From NCBI RefSeq assembly GCF_020623625.1, contig NC_060205.1, positions 179,501 to 243,500 of the forward strand: a stretch of DNA of 64,000 nucleotides, read 5' to 3'. The translations under genes were made by a program, and so were the position numbers. The notes below the pieces were generated by a model. That model was not told where the DNA came from, ran no database searches, and worked only from the letters and a program-made list of their open reading frames with translations. Positions 20,065-31,756 of this stretch are shown one piece after another (the first letter of the stretch is position 1; each line of letters starts with the position of its first letter). This DNA is from Saccharomycodes ludwigii. Taxonomy: Eukaryota > Ascomycota > Saccharomycetes > Saccharomycodales > Saccharomycodaceae.

Positions 20065-20690
20065 ATGGGTAAATATTTCACATCAACATTATTCTACATG
20101 ATTTCTCAGTATCTTCCTAATAGGGCTAAATATTAATGATTCACTTATAGATAGAGAAATATCACCATTAATCTAAATTATTTAGTCCAATTTTTTTTTT
20201 TTTTTTTTTTTTTTTTTAAGTTATAGTAACGAACTTTATATCGACAATTATTGTCTTTTTCAATGAGTATCTTTAATCATGAATGGTTCGTTTTAGTCAT
20301 TAGATAATTGATTCCAGTTTTCTCCCTTTCTATTTCTTCCTTGCCTAATTTTTTTGCAACTTTTATCTATTTTTGTTTGTATGTAACTAAATATATCATA
20401 CTCCAACTAGGCTTGTTTATTTAAGTACTTAAATACATATTCAAGAGTTTGGTTCTACAAATATTTTAAATAAAAAATGGTTAGATTTAAAAAATTTTGA
20501 AAATTTTGAACATTATCATATCAAATTAAGAAAAACTATACATTAAAAAAAAAAAGAAAAAAAAAGAAAAAAGGATGAAAATAATCAGTTATATATTTCA
20601 AATTTTTGCCCATATATTTACAAGAGAGGAGGAATGAAAATTAGAACTTCCAAATAAAAAGAAATCTTTACAAACAATAAAAATCAGCAA
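19871..20690. other. Intergenic: TRS65 promoter and MRPS35 3' region
   Basis: 820 bp without a gene. It contains two separate runs of 27 T (20038-20064 and 20191-20217) and an A-rich block near 20544-20570. I see no structured RNA. Confidence 0.65.
20038..20217 (+). repeat. Two 27-nt poly(T) tracts
   Basis: Runs of 27 T at 20038-20064 and 20191-20217, 126 bp apart. Long poly(dA:dT) tracts exclude nucleosomes in yeast and are mutational hot spots. Confidence 0.9.
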
Positions 20691-21791
20691 TCAAATATAA
20701 ATCATTTGACCTAGCTTATTAAATCCAATTTTCCTATCTTTCTTGTTATCCCTATTACCAGCACCGTAACGGTAACCAACTTCCCCAATTTTAGCGTTGA
20801 CAAATTTTAAAATAGCTTTATCACCCTTGTTAACTACACCATAAACAACTTTATGCTTTTTAGTATTTTTGGATCCTGAAGCAGATGAAATATTATGAGC
20901 ACTGTGTTCTCCCAAGGTTGCCAGTTTCTCTAAGGTAGTTTCAGCAGGTTCTAAGCCAAGAACATTGGAGGCATCAACAGGACCAAATGGTTGAGATTCA
21001 GCCAAAACCATAAATCTAGAAGTCAATGCCTTGGGAGGCACAGGAATTTCACTCAAATTTTCAGAAGTTTGCTTTGGTGTAAATAATGGAAACATTTTGT
21101 ACATGGTTTCGGACATTGCTTGTAAATCAGGTATAACACTCTTGGTAGATTCCCAGTGATGTTCAATTTTCATTAGTTTAACAATAGCTTCCACTCTTGG
21201 GATTTTTAAACCATACTTTTGAGAAACTGTTTGTGAAGAGACATGATTAACTTCAATTTCTTGATAAATTTGCTCTTTTAATTCATTACCAACTATGCAG
21301 TTTGTTTGGCAAAATTCATTAGCAGGAAATGGTTGCAATCTTCTGTTACTAATAGCTGAGTTGCTTGTTTGCTGTCTGTTTATTCTGGCCTGAATATCTT
21401 CTTCATTGCTTAATCTGGAAGATTGAGAAGATGGAACTAAATTAGTATTTCTACCAGATCCACTACCACCAACTTCAAGAATTTGGCCAGTGATCGGATC
21501 TCTTAAGGATAAACCTCTCTCTAAATCTGGAGTAACATATTTTGGTTGATGATTAGTTGGAACAGCAAAATACTTGTTGAATGGATATTCGCCCTTGTAG
21601 TCCCTTGGTCCCAAAAACTGTCTCATGGCGTATTTTAAATTAGTGTCATGTTGCTTCTCATGTGTTTTCCCCAATTTTTTGAATTTATAAAAAGGGTAAG
21701 CTATTCTTCTTCTAGAAATGTTTCTAACAAGTTGTATTTGGGTAGTAATAGCCTTGTTTGTTGTTTTTAAACGGGAAGTGGATGAAAGCAT
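20691..21791 (-). CDS. MRPS35: MRPS35, mitochondrial small-subunit ribosomal protein mS45
   Basis: 366 residues (S. cerevisiae 345). The N-terminus is basic and Ser/Thr-rich ([18 protein letters not shown]), a likely matrix-targeting presequence. The mature part starts with [20 protein letters not shown], and contains [20 protein letters not shown] and a conserved C-terminal block [20 protein letters not shown]. The middle ([20 protein letters not shown]) resembles a helix-turn-helix. It is fungal-specific and sits in the 37S subunit. Synteny YGR165W next to YGR166W is kept. Confidence 0.94.
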   Translation of the reverse strand: MLSSTSRLKTTNKAITTQIQLVRNISRRRIAYPFYKFKKLGKTHEKQHDTNLKYAMRQFLGPRDYKGEYPFNKYFAVPTNHQPKYVTPDLERGLSLRDPITGQILEVGGSGSGRNTNLVPSSQSSRLSNEEDIQARINRQQTSNSAISNRRLQPFPANEFCQTNCIVGNELKEQIYQEIEVNHVSSQTVSQKYGLKIPRVEAIVKLMKIEHHWESTKSVIPDLQAMSETMYKMFPLFTPKQTSENLSEIPVPPKALTSRFMVLAESQPFGPVDASNVLGLEPAETTLEKLATLGEHSAHNISSASGSKNTKKHKVVYGVVNKGDKAILKFVNAKIGEVGYRYGAGNRDNKKDRKIGFNKLGQMIYI

Positions 21792-22274
21792 GAGGCACGT
21801 ATATGTGTTTGTTTTTGGTAATTGGCTATAGATATGAACAAATACAAATAATAATATGGTGTAGTTACTTTATTAATAAAGAATCTTGTGAGTTTGGTAA
21901 TAAAAACGTTTAAAAAAATTTTTTTTTTCTTTTTTCATTTTTTTTTTTTTTTTTTTTTTCATTTTGTACCGAGATAGTTTTCACGTTCCCGAGATATTCC
22001 GGAACTACTTATTTTTAAAAGTTGTTATTTTCATTTATTATTTCCAATTGTAGAAAAAACACATTTATTAAAATTACCCGTATAAAATAAATAAATAAAT
22101 AAATAAATAAATTATATATTTTACAACAGAATATTTCATCAAGTAAATAACCTTATTATTATTATTATTATTAATTTTTTTTTTTTTTTCTTTTTTAGCC
22201 GCCAACAAACAATAAAAAGACTAAGCAAAATTTGAAAGAGAAGCACAAAAAGCATTCAAAGAAAGAAAAAAAAA
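21792..22274. other. Divergent promoter region MRPS35/MPS3
   Basis: 483 bp with a T tract (21942-21959), an AAAT repeat (about 22086-22112) and an ATT repeat (22155-22171). No defined site is recognised. Confidence 0.6.
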
Positions 22275-22839
22275 ATGAATCAAAGTAATCATAATAATAA
22301 TAATACCAATGTTATTAGTGATAATACCAGTTTTATAAACAAAAAAAAGTCACGAAATATGAAAAAAAATAATTTGAATACCAATATACTTACAACTCCT
22401 GATTTAAAATATACAGGAGACTTAGATAAAGGAATTTCCGTTAATAATAATAGTAGCAATGGTAATAAATCAAAACCCATATTATTATCAATAGGTGAGA
22501 AAAAATATAACAGTAATAAGAAAACAATTATGTCTTCAGGTTCTGCTGTTTATAATAAGTCTGTGAATGAAGCTTATGAATTCATTTTGCAAAACAGACT
22601 TGTTAATGACCAAAAACAACCATCTAGCAATGATCATAATCATAAAGGGGTTCTTCTGTCAGATGACTATGAACAGGATGATTACACTACCCACACGTCT
22701 AATATAGGTGATCATTATGTAGACTATGAAAATTACTATTACCAAAAATTTAAAGAAAGTTTGGCAAATGACAAGAATAATAACCGGAATGATGAAAACA
22801 GTATACCCTCATTAGATGAGGATCAAAAACATGAAGAAT

Positions 22840-22884
<45 letters not shown>

Positions 22885-24575
22885 ACAATGAGGAAGCAAA
22901 TGAAAGTTTTATTGATGATGAAACAAATCAGAGTTTTACTGAGGAAGATTATACCAGTGGAGATGAGTTTGAAAATGAAAAATATGATTATGATAATAAT
23001 GAAACAACTTTTATTGATAGAAATATTAAAAGTTCTTCTAATGCACATAACTCTTATTCATATAATCATAATAATAGTAATAATAAACCAAGGACTAAAT
23101 TGAAATTACGTTGGGGTAGAATATTGACGCTTTTATTTCTACTCTCATTTTTTTTTATAAAAACATTTTTCTATGATTTTGTGAACCATCATCCTAATGC
23201 AGACACATTAGCCGATAACTCACATTCACATGGTGAGATTAGTAAATTACAAAAGCAATTTGCTGAATTATACAATGAAACCAGTAATTTTAAAAATGTG
23301 TTTAAAAATTTGGAAAATACACTTCAAAAATATATTTATGGGAAAGATTATAGTATAAATACCAACGGCATCATACGCAATGACTCAGCCTTATATAAGG
23401 TTTGGGAAGATCGATTTTTTGATAATTTGAAGTTATATCTACCTAAAGAAATACCTGTTGTCATTAAAAATGGTAATATTAGTAACTTTACACCTGCTAT
23501 TCGTAATGATAGTAACACTACAGCCTCTTTAGTGATGATACCAGAATTTTCGACTTATTTACAAAAAATATTTCAAAATGGCACCACCAATAACATAACT
23601 AGCAAGCTTAAGTTATCGGATGAGTTGAAATATGATTTGAATAATTATGTTAAGGAAATATTATTAAAAGAGTTTCAGTTTGTTGATAAACAATTTTTTA
23701 TATCGTATATTAAACAAAATTATGAAAGCCTAAAAAATGAACTTCTTTCTAAACAACGGGAAGTTAGTACTACTGCTAATACTTTTGATAACAAGGAGTT
23801 ACAGATATTTGTTGAAAGATTAGTTTATAGAATCTTGAAAAAAAGTACTGCATATACAAACAACGATATTACCAAAGATAACGAGGTGAATTATGCCTCG
23901 TATTTAACAGGCACAAAAATTTTAAATCATTTGTGTTCTAAAACTTTCCAAGATGTAATTGTAAAGGGAATCTGGGGTAATGGAATAACGCCTATAGAGT
24001 TATTGAGTTTATCTAGTGACACATACTGGATGTGTGAATCAAAAAAAAATTGTCAATGGTCTATTAGATTCAAACAGCCAATATATTTAACCAATGTGCT
24101 ATACCAGCATGGTAGATTTACCAATAATTTGGCTTTAATGAATTCATGTCCTAAGTTAATAACGATGTATGCAGAAATAATAACACCTACAACAATAAGG
24201 ACAAAAGATGTTTTCAATAAGAATGCCTATGTTGAAAATAGTGGAGACTATGAACATCTCTATAATGACTATAAATATATCAAAGTTGGGTCATTAGCAT
24301 ATGATTTACACGGAGAAAAATATAATGATTTGAAACAGAAGATAGCCTTGCCCAAATGGTTTATTAACTTAAAACCATTAGTTAAAGCTCTAAGTTTTGT
24401 TGTGGAAGATAATTATGGAAATGAATATTATACTTCATTAAATAAGTTTATTGTTAATGGTGTAACGCCGTATGATTTGGAGTTGATGAAACAAAGTGCG
24501 ACTAATAATAGACAGGGCACAGTTAACGTTAATAGTAATATTCTTTCGTTTTATGATGATGAGAGGGAAATATAA
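22275..24575 (+). CDS. MPS3: MPS3, SUN-domain protein of the nuclear envelope and spindle pole body
   Basis: 766 residues (S. cerevisiae 682). The nucleoplasmic N-terminus is Asn-rich and carries an acidic tract (about 190-240, with 12 Asp in a row). One membrane helix lies at about 283-300 (ILTLLFLLSFFFIKTFFYDF). The lumenal part has coiled coil and ends in a SUN domain (about 550-745): GIWGNGITPIELLSLSSDTY, CQWSIRFKQPIYLTNVLYQH and FVVEDNYGNEYYTSLNKFIV. Mps3 anchors the half-bridge for spindle pole body duplication and tethers telomeres. Its place among YJL012-YJL025 orthologs fits YJL019W. Confidence 0.9.
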
Positions 24576-24715
24576 GTTAAAAAAAATTCTTTTTTTTTTT
24601 TTTTCACTTTTTCACTTTTTCTTTTTACAATTTAAAAATCGTCCGATATTTACATTTTCACTAGATTATGTATGGTATAATACACACTTTTCCAAAAATA
24701 AAAAATAAAAAATGT

Positions 24716-24720
24716 AAAAA
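24716..24720 (-). terminator. Pol III terminator of tRNA-Asn
   Basis: Five A on the plus strand, giving TTTTT on the transcribed sense strand, 19 nt past the tRNA 3' end. A second T-rich run follows at 24702-24712. Confidence 0.6.
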
Positions 24721-24739
24721 TATATTAAATATAACGCTA

Positions 24740-24813
24740 CGACCCCGGAGAGGATTGAACTCTCGATCTTGCGATTAACAGTCGCACGCCTTAACCAGCT
24801 TGGCCACGGAGTC
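24740..24813 (-). tRNA. tRNA-Asn (anticodon GTT)
   Basis: 74 nt without intron. Read on the minus strand it starts GACTCCGTGGCCAAGCTGG and ends with CTCTCCGGGGTCG. The anticodon loop is CTGTTAA, with the anticodon opposite 24777-24779. The T arm GTTCAATCC supplies the B box and TGGCCAAGCTGG the A box. The 7-bp acceptor stem pairs GACTCCG with CGGGGTC, using G-T pairs. It is almost the S. cerevisiae tRNA-Asn sequence. Confidence 0.96.
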
Positions 24814-25723
24814 ATGTTGTGTGAAGTTAATTTAAGCGTAACTGGTAACTAGGTGAACTAGCTACGGGTTTAGTTCGGATACAGCAATTAATTTTTTTCG
24901 TTTTATTTCGGTCTTTATATAAATAGTGATATATGATAATAATAAAAATTATTTAAAACTGTAAATCAATCCATATATAATCTTCAGAAGGATATTCTTT
25001 CCCCTTATACTTTTCTTAATTGTTGCAGATTTTATTTTTTTTTACTTACTTGTTTTATTGTTGATTCTAATTGAACTTGATTAACAATGTAATAGTTATT
25101 CGTGATAGTTCATTAGCATCTTACATTCCGATACAAAATGGTATAAGGGTGGATAGAAGGTGTGTGTTAGCACGTGATCAAACGTGTTGTAAAAGATAGC
25201 GTGAGAATGGTAATAAAAATTACCATATAACAAAAACAAAAAAAAGAAACTAATTTTTAAATAATGTGCAATATTTTTTTTGTTTTTGCTATTTGAAATG
25301 ATGGTTTACCGCACGTGCTTATCAATTAAATAATTAAATTTATTATCACATCTCATATAATTATAGCTTTCCCTCTCTTTCTGTACACGGCTTTCTGAGT
25401 GGTTCTTGCATCTACTATAATAAAAGAATGACTAGCAAATATCAACTACAATAACAATTCAAATACCATATAAATATATATAAATATGCACTATTTACAA
25501 CATCCATCTTCTTCTTGTCTCTCTTTTTTCTTTTCTTTTCTTTTCTTTTTCTTTTTCTTTTTCCTTTTCTCCCTTTTTTTTTATTTTTTGGCTGTCTTTT
25601 CCTTTTCCCTTTTCTTTTCTTTTTCCTCTTACTTCCATTTCTATTCTTGTTTCTCCTCTTCTTGCTGCCTGTTCCACAGAGACAATTCAATCTCAAAGGC
25701 TATAAAAAAACCAAAACTCAAAA
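24814..25723. other. Intergenic: tRNA 5' flank and VTC4 promoter
   Basis: 910 bp. It holds TATCCGAA (minus strand, 24874-24881), the CACGTG boxes listed below, and a 170-nt pyrimidine-rich tract (about 25503-25672) directly before VTC4. No gene is seen. Confidence 0.7.
25171..25317. promoter_or_regulatory. Pho4-type sites upstream of VTC4
   Basis: CACGTG at 25171-25176 and 25312-25317, plus CACGTT on the minus strand at 25181-25186. They lie 406-553 bp before the VTC4 ATG. In S. cerevisiae the VTC genes are induced by phosphate starvation through Pho4, which binds CACGTG strongly and CACGTT weakly. Cbf1 could also bind. Confidence 0.5.
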
Positions 25724-27949
25724 ATGGTCCAGTTTGGTGAACATTTGAAGAGGTCCTTAATTAGGGAATACTCTTATTATTATATATCATACGATGATTT
25801 GAAAAATGAATTGGAAGAATGTTTAAACAGTAACCATGGAGAATGGAGTCAATCCTTAGAAACCTCTTTTCTAGAAGACTTAGAAGTCGAATTAGATAAA
25901 GTTTGGATGTTCAGTGAAGTTAAAAAACAAGAAGTCAAGAGAAGAATTAAACAAGCTAATCAAGATGTTAATCTAGCTGTTGAATCTTTGGATTCCAACA
26001 CACCTTGTAGTGAATTAGATTTTGAGATTTTAGAACAAGAATTAAGTTCCATTATTGCAGATGTTCATGATTTGGCCAAGTTTACCAGATTAAATTACAT
26101 CGGTTTCCAAAAAATTATCAAAAAACATGACAAGAAAACTAAATTTGTTTTAAAACCCGTCTTTCAAGTTAGATTAGATTCCAAACCATTTTTTAAAGAA
26201 AACTATGATCCTTTGGTTGTTCAAATTTCTCAGTTATATGATCTGGTCAGAACTAGAGGTAATCCAGTACTTGGTGATTCTTCTGCTGGTGGTAAACAAC
26301 AAAATTTTGTTAGACAAACCACAAAATACTGGATCCATCCAGATAACATTACGGAATTAAAATTGATTGTCCTAAAGCATTTGCCTGTTTTGGTTTTCAA
26401 TACCAATAAAGAATTTGAGGTCCAGGATAGTGCCATCACTTCCATCTATTACGATAACGAAGATATGGATCTATACTATGGTCGTTTAAGAAAAGACGAA
26501 GGTGCTGAAGCTCATAGATTAAGATGGTATGGTGGTATGGGTAGCGATACGATTTTTGTGGAAAGAAAGACACATCGTGAAGATTGGACTGGTGAGAAGT
26601 CTGTCAAGGCAAGATTCGCACTAAAGGAAAAGTATATCAATGATTTTATGAAGGGTAACTACACTGTCGAACAGGCATTTGTCAAGATGCGCAAAGAAGG
26701 TAAGAAATCCCCTCAAGAAATTGAAAGTTTAGAAGCTTTGGCTACTGAAATCCAATATACTGTTTTAAAAAAAAAACTAAGACCTGTTATGAGAAGTTTT
26801 TACAACAGAACTGCTTTCCAATTGCCAGGGGATGCTAGAGTTCGTATATCTTTAGATACAGAATTAACTATGGTCAGAGAAGATAATTTCGATGGCTTTG
26901 ATAGAACTAAGGGTAATTGGAGAAGAATGGATATTGGTATTGATTGGCCATTTAAACAATTGGATGACAAGGATGTGGAAAGATTCCCTTATGCTGTCTT
27001 GGAAGTTAAGTTACAAACACAGATGGGCCAAGAACCCCCAGAATGGGTCCGTGATTTAGTCAGAAGTCATTTGGTTGAACCAGTTCCTAAATTTTCCAAG
27101 TTTTTACACGGTTGTGCTAGTTTGTTGGGCGATAAAGTGGATAGTATCCCATATTGGTTACCACAAATGGGTGTTGATATTAAAAAACCACCCATCAATT
27201 CGTCTATCAACATCAAAAGACCAGGTGGCACTAATCGTGGAGATGATGACGATGATGATGATGATTATGATGGTGATTATGCGTACGATTATAGTCCAGA
27301 TGATTATGATGCATACTACGGCCCAAGTGCTACTGGTCCAGATGGTTTACCAACGAGTAACGTTCAGGATATAGAAGAGCGTGGCACGTACGGTGCTATT
27401 GCTAATCACACTCCTCCATCAGCTACCGGAGTTTCCGTGGTGCAAGGAGAGTCGCCAAATTCCTCGTATATTAAACAAAAAATCAGACAGGCTTCCAACC
27501 CAGTTTCCAGATTGTTTTACATAATATACAAAAATTTTGATCATTATCTTAACGGTGATCAAATCAGTAAAGTTCCTGTAGGAACTGTTTTTGACACTCA
27601 AGTTCAGGCACCACCAGGTAAGACCATTTGCGTCCCAGTTCGTGTTGAACCAAAGGTGTATTTTGCTACTGAAAGAACATTTTTATCCTGGTTAAGTATT
27701 GCTTTAATTATTGGTGCTATTTCCACCACTATGTTAACTTATGGTACTGAAACTACAATGGTTGCTTCTATCGGGTTCTTTTTTACTGCATTGGCTGTTA
27801 TTTTGTACTCCGCTTTTGTTTATTGTACAAGAGTGGTTAACATCAGATTAAAGAGAGCTGTTGATTATGAAGATAAGTTTGGACCTCGTTTAGTTTGTGG
27901 TTGTTTGGTTATTAGTATATTATTTTCATACTTCTGTAACTTGGTTTAA
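25724..27949 (+). CDS. VTC4: VTC4, polyphosphate polymerase of the vacuolar transporter chaperone complex
   Basis: 741 residues (S. cerevisiae 721). Order: SPX domain (1 to about 150, starting [20 protein letters not shown]), catalytic tunnel domain (about 190-480), an Asp/Tyr-rich linker (about 503-535) and three membrane helices (about 640-741). Active-site residues are kept: K201 in TTKYW, R265 and R267 in HRLRWYGG, K282 in [10 protein letters not shown], and the Glu of LEVKLQ; they sit one place past yeast K200, R264, R266 and K281. It is therefore the ATP-dependent polymerase, not the regulatory Vtc2/3. It makes polyphosphate and moves it into the vacuole, gated by inositol pyrophosphate on SPX. 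The neighbour pair VTC4-MAD3 is conserved. Confidence 0.97.
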   Translation: MVQFGEHLKRSLIREYSYYYISYDDLKNELEECLNSNHGEWSQSLETSFLEDLEVELDKVWMFSEVKKQEVKRRIKQANQDVNLAVESLDSNTPCSELDFEILEQELSSIIADVHDLAKFTRLNYIGFQKIIKKHDKKTKFVLKPVFQVRLDSKPFFKENYDPLVVQISQLYDLVRTRGNPVLGDSSAGGKQQNFVRQTTKYWIHPDNITELKLIVLKHLPVLVFNTNKEFEVQDSAITSIYYDNEDMDLYYGRLRKDEGAEAHRLRWYGGMGSDTIFVERKTHREDWTGEKSVKARFALKEKYINDFMKGNYTVEQAFVKMRKEGKKSPQEIESLEALATEIQYTVLKKKLRPVMRSFYNRTAFQLPGDARVRISLDTELTMVREDNFDGFDRTKGNWRRMDIGIDWPFKQLDDKDVERFPYAVLEVKLQTQMGQEPPEWVRDLVRSHLVEPVPKFSKFLHGCASLLGDKVDSIPYWLPQMGVDIKKPPINSSINIKRPGGTNRGDDDDDDDDYDGDYAYDYSPDDYDAYYGPSATGPDGLPTSNVQDIEERGTYGAIANHTPPSATGVSVVQGESPNSSYIKQKIRQASNPVSRLFYIIYKNFDHYLNGDQISKVPVGTVFDTQVQAPPGKTICVPVRVEPKVYFATERTFLSWLSIALIIGAISTTMLTYGTETTMVASIGFFFTALAVILYSAFVYCTRVVNIRLKRAVDYEDKFGPRLVCGCLVISILFSYFCNLV

Positions 27950-28298
27950 ACTTTTGGTTAATTAATACTTTTTTTTTTTGACTCTTTGTATTTATATATT
28001 ACTATGTTCCTAATTAATATCAATTTGTACTGCTATTAATATATATATAATTTTTTTTTTTCTGTTTGTTTTGTTTTTGTTTAATTTTTTTTTTTTTTTT
28101 TTTTTGTTATTTTTTTCTATTTTTTTTTTTTCTTTAAAAAAAGTTGCATTATATTCAGTAATTATGCCAAATTATAACAAACTAGAGTTTTATTTTTATT
28201 TATTTTTTTTTTTTTTAATCCAAATCTAAGCCATCATAAATATTTAAATAAATAAGTAAATAAATAAAGAGCACTGAAAGTTTTTTTTTTATGCTCAA
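27950..28298. other. Intergenic: VTC4 3' region and MadBub promoter
   Basis: 349 bp, dominated by T tracts (27968-27979, 28087-28105). An upstream ATG at 28291 overlaps the next start (see findings). Confidence 0.6.
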
Positions 28299-29868
28299 AT
28301 GTCTCATGAAGATCATTTTATAAACTTGAAAAAAAAAAATGATATATATACGGAAGTAGATAATGAAAACAATACTGATAATAATCACTATGAAAACAAT
28401 GATAATGTGCACAACAATACAAAAATTACTACCACAAATTTTGATATTTTGGAAACGCATAAGGAGAATATAATACCTCTTAGACAAGGTAGATCAGCAT
28501 CTCAATTAGCAGCGACCTTCAACTATGAAAACAATGAAAACGCTAACAATAATAAAGAAATTATTTTACAAAAAATTAGATCTGATTTTGAACTTAGAAT
28601 ACATCGCGACCTAGAATCAATGGATGATCCATTGCAACTATATTTAGATTACATAAATTGGATTAATGAAAGCTATCCAGAAGGCGTTAAATCAAAAAAC
28701 AGTGGAATGTTGGATGTTTTAGAACAATGTTTAAGTTTTTTCCAAGATTGGGAGATTTATTCAAATGATCCCAGATTTATTAAGTTATGGATATGGTATA
28801 TTGAAATATTTTACTGCATCAGAAAAAATAGTTATGATTTAGAAGGAAAGTTAAATACGTTTATGTTTATGAAAAGACATTCATTAGGTACAAAATTAGC
28901 CTTTTTTTATGAGAATTATGCTACAGTATTATGGGATATTGGCAATTTTAAAGAAGCATTAGATATTTTACAACAAGGTATAGACTTAAAAGCGATACCT
29001 ATTTCAAGATTAAAGAAGAATTACCAGGCTTTTTCAGAAAATTTTCAAAAAATCTTAGATAGACCCTCTACTGCCAATAGCAGAAATAATGGTTTGCATA
29101 TTTTAGGTCAAGATAGGGAGAATGTTATAAAGAGAAGAGAGGCACCAGTTACCAGCATAACGAATAATCAAGAAATTAGTAATAAAACATCTTCTATATA
29201 TAGAGATGATGGAACCAATAATTTTACAACCAATACTCCACTTAAGAATTGGAACGTTTTTGAAAAAAGAGAAAATCAAAATAAAGAAAATCAATTAAAA
29301 AAAGAGTCATTGGTGCATGGAAAGAAAATAGAGCCATTACAACAAGTGGCTTTGTCTGATAATTGTGATATACCTACCGTCTCAACTTCTAATGTTCTTA
29401 ATAGGTTAGAGGGTAAAATTCCTATTTTCGATGATAAACTCAATTCTTATCAACCTGTTTACAAAATACTAGATGTTCCTGGCAAGAAAATGGAGAGGAT
29501 TGATTGTAATTATAATTTACTTTATTCCAATGCTAGTGGTAATAAAGAAGAGTTTTGTTTAGAAGAAATATTGGCAATTAGTAGAAATTGTTATACGAAG
29601 AACTCTGATGAAGAAAAGGAAGAAACGTTATTACTGATATCGTCGTCTTTAGATTCAAATACTAAGATTAATGATGAAAATATGTCTCAAAGGGACGACA
29701 AAAAAAGAATGCACGATTCAGAGTTAAAAATTGAAAATAATAGTTTTTTAATAACCAATAAGAAAAAGAAGAAAGGTAATAATGCATTAAAAGAGAAAAA
29801 AATACCTTTAACAGAATATAAACAAATCACACATACTTCAACTTTACCATTAAAGGGCAGTAGTGGCA

Positions 29869-29901
<33 letters not shown>

Positions 29902-31568
29902 TTCAATTTACTCAAGAAGATCCCACTTTCCATATGAATCTTAAGCCATCAACACCACCAGAGACTCATAATGCCAAGAATAATTATATACAAAAATCCC
30001 CCACCATCACTATGTTTTCCAAAAACGCTATGAATGAAGTTTATTCAATGTTTAATCAATCTGTTGGTGGAAATCAAAAAGAACAACTGTTATACCCTGG
30101 TTATGATACTAGTGTTAGCACCAACATGAATGGAATTGAAGATAATAATACAGAAAGAAGATTTGAAATGTATGAAAATTTCACGCAAGATTTAACAAGG
30201 AAAACAATGGATGATTTGACCGAAGTAAAAGTTATCGATCCAATAATAAAAAAGACGACTGGTTCTCAAGATGCTTCTAAATCACTAAAGCAAATAAGCA
30301 AAGGCAGTAAATTGAAAACCTTTATGACTCCAATTGATAATAAGAATATTTTAGAGAATTTCAAAGGCATAAATGATATCGAGAACAGAAAGACGCCAAC
30401 AGCAGCAGCAGCATCTTCTTATGCGACAAATATAATTGAGGATCCGTTGAACGAATCTTTCCGTAAGCATTTATTAAACGAAGCAAAATTGAAAAATTTA
30501 CCTAACTTTTACCAGTATGAGCAAGATTTAAAAATGAGTCAAGTTTTGAAAAGAATTCACAGTAAATCCAAAAAATTAGCCAATAAAAATCCCATAGTGA
30601 ATTTCCAGAAGACTAACGAGCTATATTGTATCAGAAGTGAGCTAGGTAAAGGTGGTTATGCAGTGGTATACTTGGCTGAAAGTAGTAATGGCTCGTTAAA
30701 GGCTTTAAAAGTGCAAAAGCCGGCCAGTGAATGGGAATTTTACATATTAAAGCAGATTGAAAATAGGTTAAGCGCCAAAGATTTTATCTTGAATAGTATT
30801 ATCTATGTTGATTCGTTACACTGTTTTAGAGACGAAAGCTATTTGGTATTAAATTATATCAGCCAAGGTACCTTGTTAGATTTAATTAACATTCATAAAA
30901 CTGAGAGGGGTGAAAGTTGTCTCAATGAACTGCTTTGCATGTTTTTCACTATTGAACTTTTAAAGGTATTGGAATCTTTACATGATGTTGGTATCATCCA
31001 TGGTGATTTAAAACCTGATAATTGCATGGTCAGATTCATAAAAGTTGCAGGGGATATTTTGGGTGATTACAATTCAAACAACCAAAACGGTTGGCAAAAT
31101 AAAGGTATTTATTTAATTGATTTCGGAAGATCTTTTGACTTGTCACTTTTCCCAATGGGCACCAAATTTAAAGCTAATTGGAAATGTGACCAACAGGATT
31201 GCATAGAAATGAGAACTGGAACACCTTGGAGTTATGAAGCTGATTATTACGGCCTGGCAGGTATTATACATTCGATGTTATTTGGTGAATTTATTGAAAC
31301 TATTGAAATAGCTGGGTCTCAAAATAATAACACTGGATTTTATAAGTTAAAAAATGGGTTTAAAAGGTATTGGCAAAAGCAACTATGGGAGCCATTGTTT
31401 GATCTGTTACTAAACAGTGGCAAGAAGGAATTACCAAGAACATCCGAATTAATGCAATGCAGACAGAATATGGAAAATTTTTTAACTGACAAGGAAAATG
31501 GTAATAAATTGAAGAGTATTATATTAGGACTAGAACCTGATTTAGTTTATAAATTGAAATCAGATTAA
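28299..31568 (+). CDS. BUB1: MadBub: single fused ancestor of MAD3/BubR1 and BUB1, spindle checkpoint kinase
   Basis: 1089 residues. A KEN box at 55-57 stands in the Mad3-type context HKENIIPLRQGRSASQLAA, followed by the Mad3/Bub1 TPR domain (about 90-265). A second KEN lies at 329-331. The C-terminal kinase domain (about 775-1085) keeps GKGGYAVVY (from G783), K804, HGD (901-903, K905) and DFG (941-943), so it looks active. Asn and charged low-complexity sequence fills 270-740. In S. cerevisiae these functions are split between Mad3 (KEN boxes, no kinase) and Bub1 (kinase). Neighbours VTC4 and CCT3 match the MAD3 locus (YJL012C-YJL014W). Confidence 0.93.
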
Positions 31569-31756
31569 TATTTCGATTAGGCTGGATAATGAAGGGGAAA
31601 AAAAAGTTTTTTTTTTTTTTTTTTTTTTTCAATGTTAATTAATAATAAAAAAATAAGAAATTATGTTACATTTATTTAATTATAGATACTTACTCACTTG
31701 TTTATTTATTCGATTATTTAGCCGTTTATTTATTAGTAAACGTCTTCTCCAAATAA
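31569..31756. other. Convergent 3' region between MadBub and CCT3
   Basis: 188 bp with a 23-T tract (31607-31629). No other feature. Confidence 0.6.
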
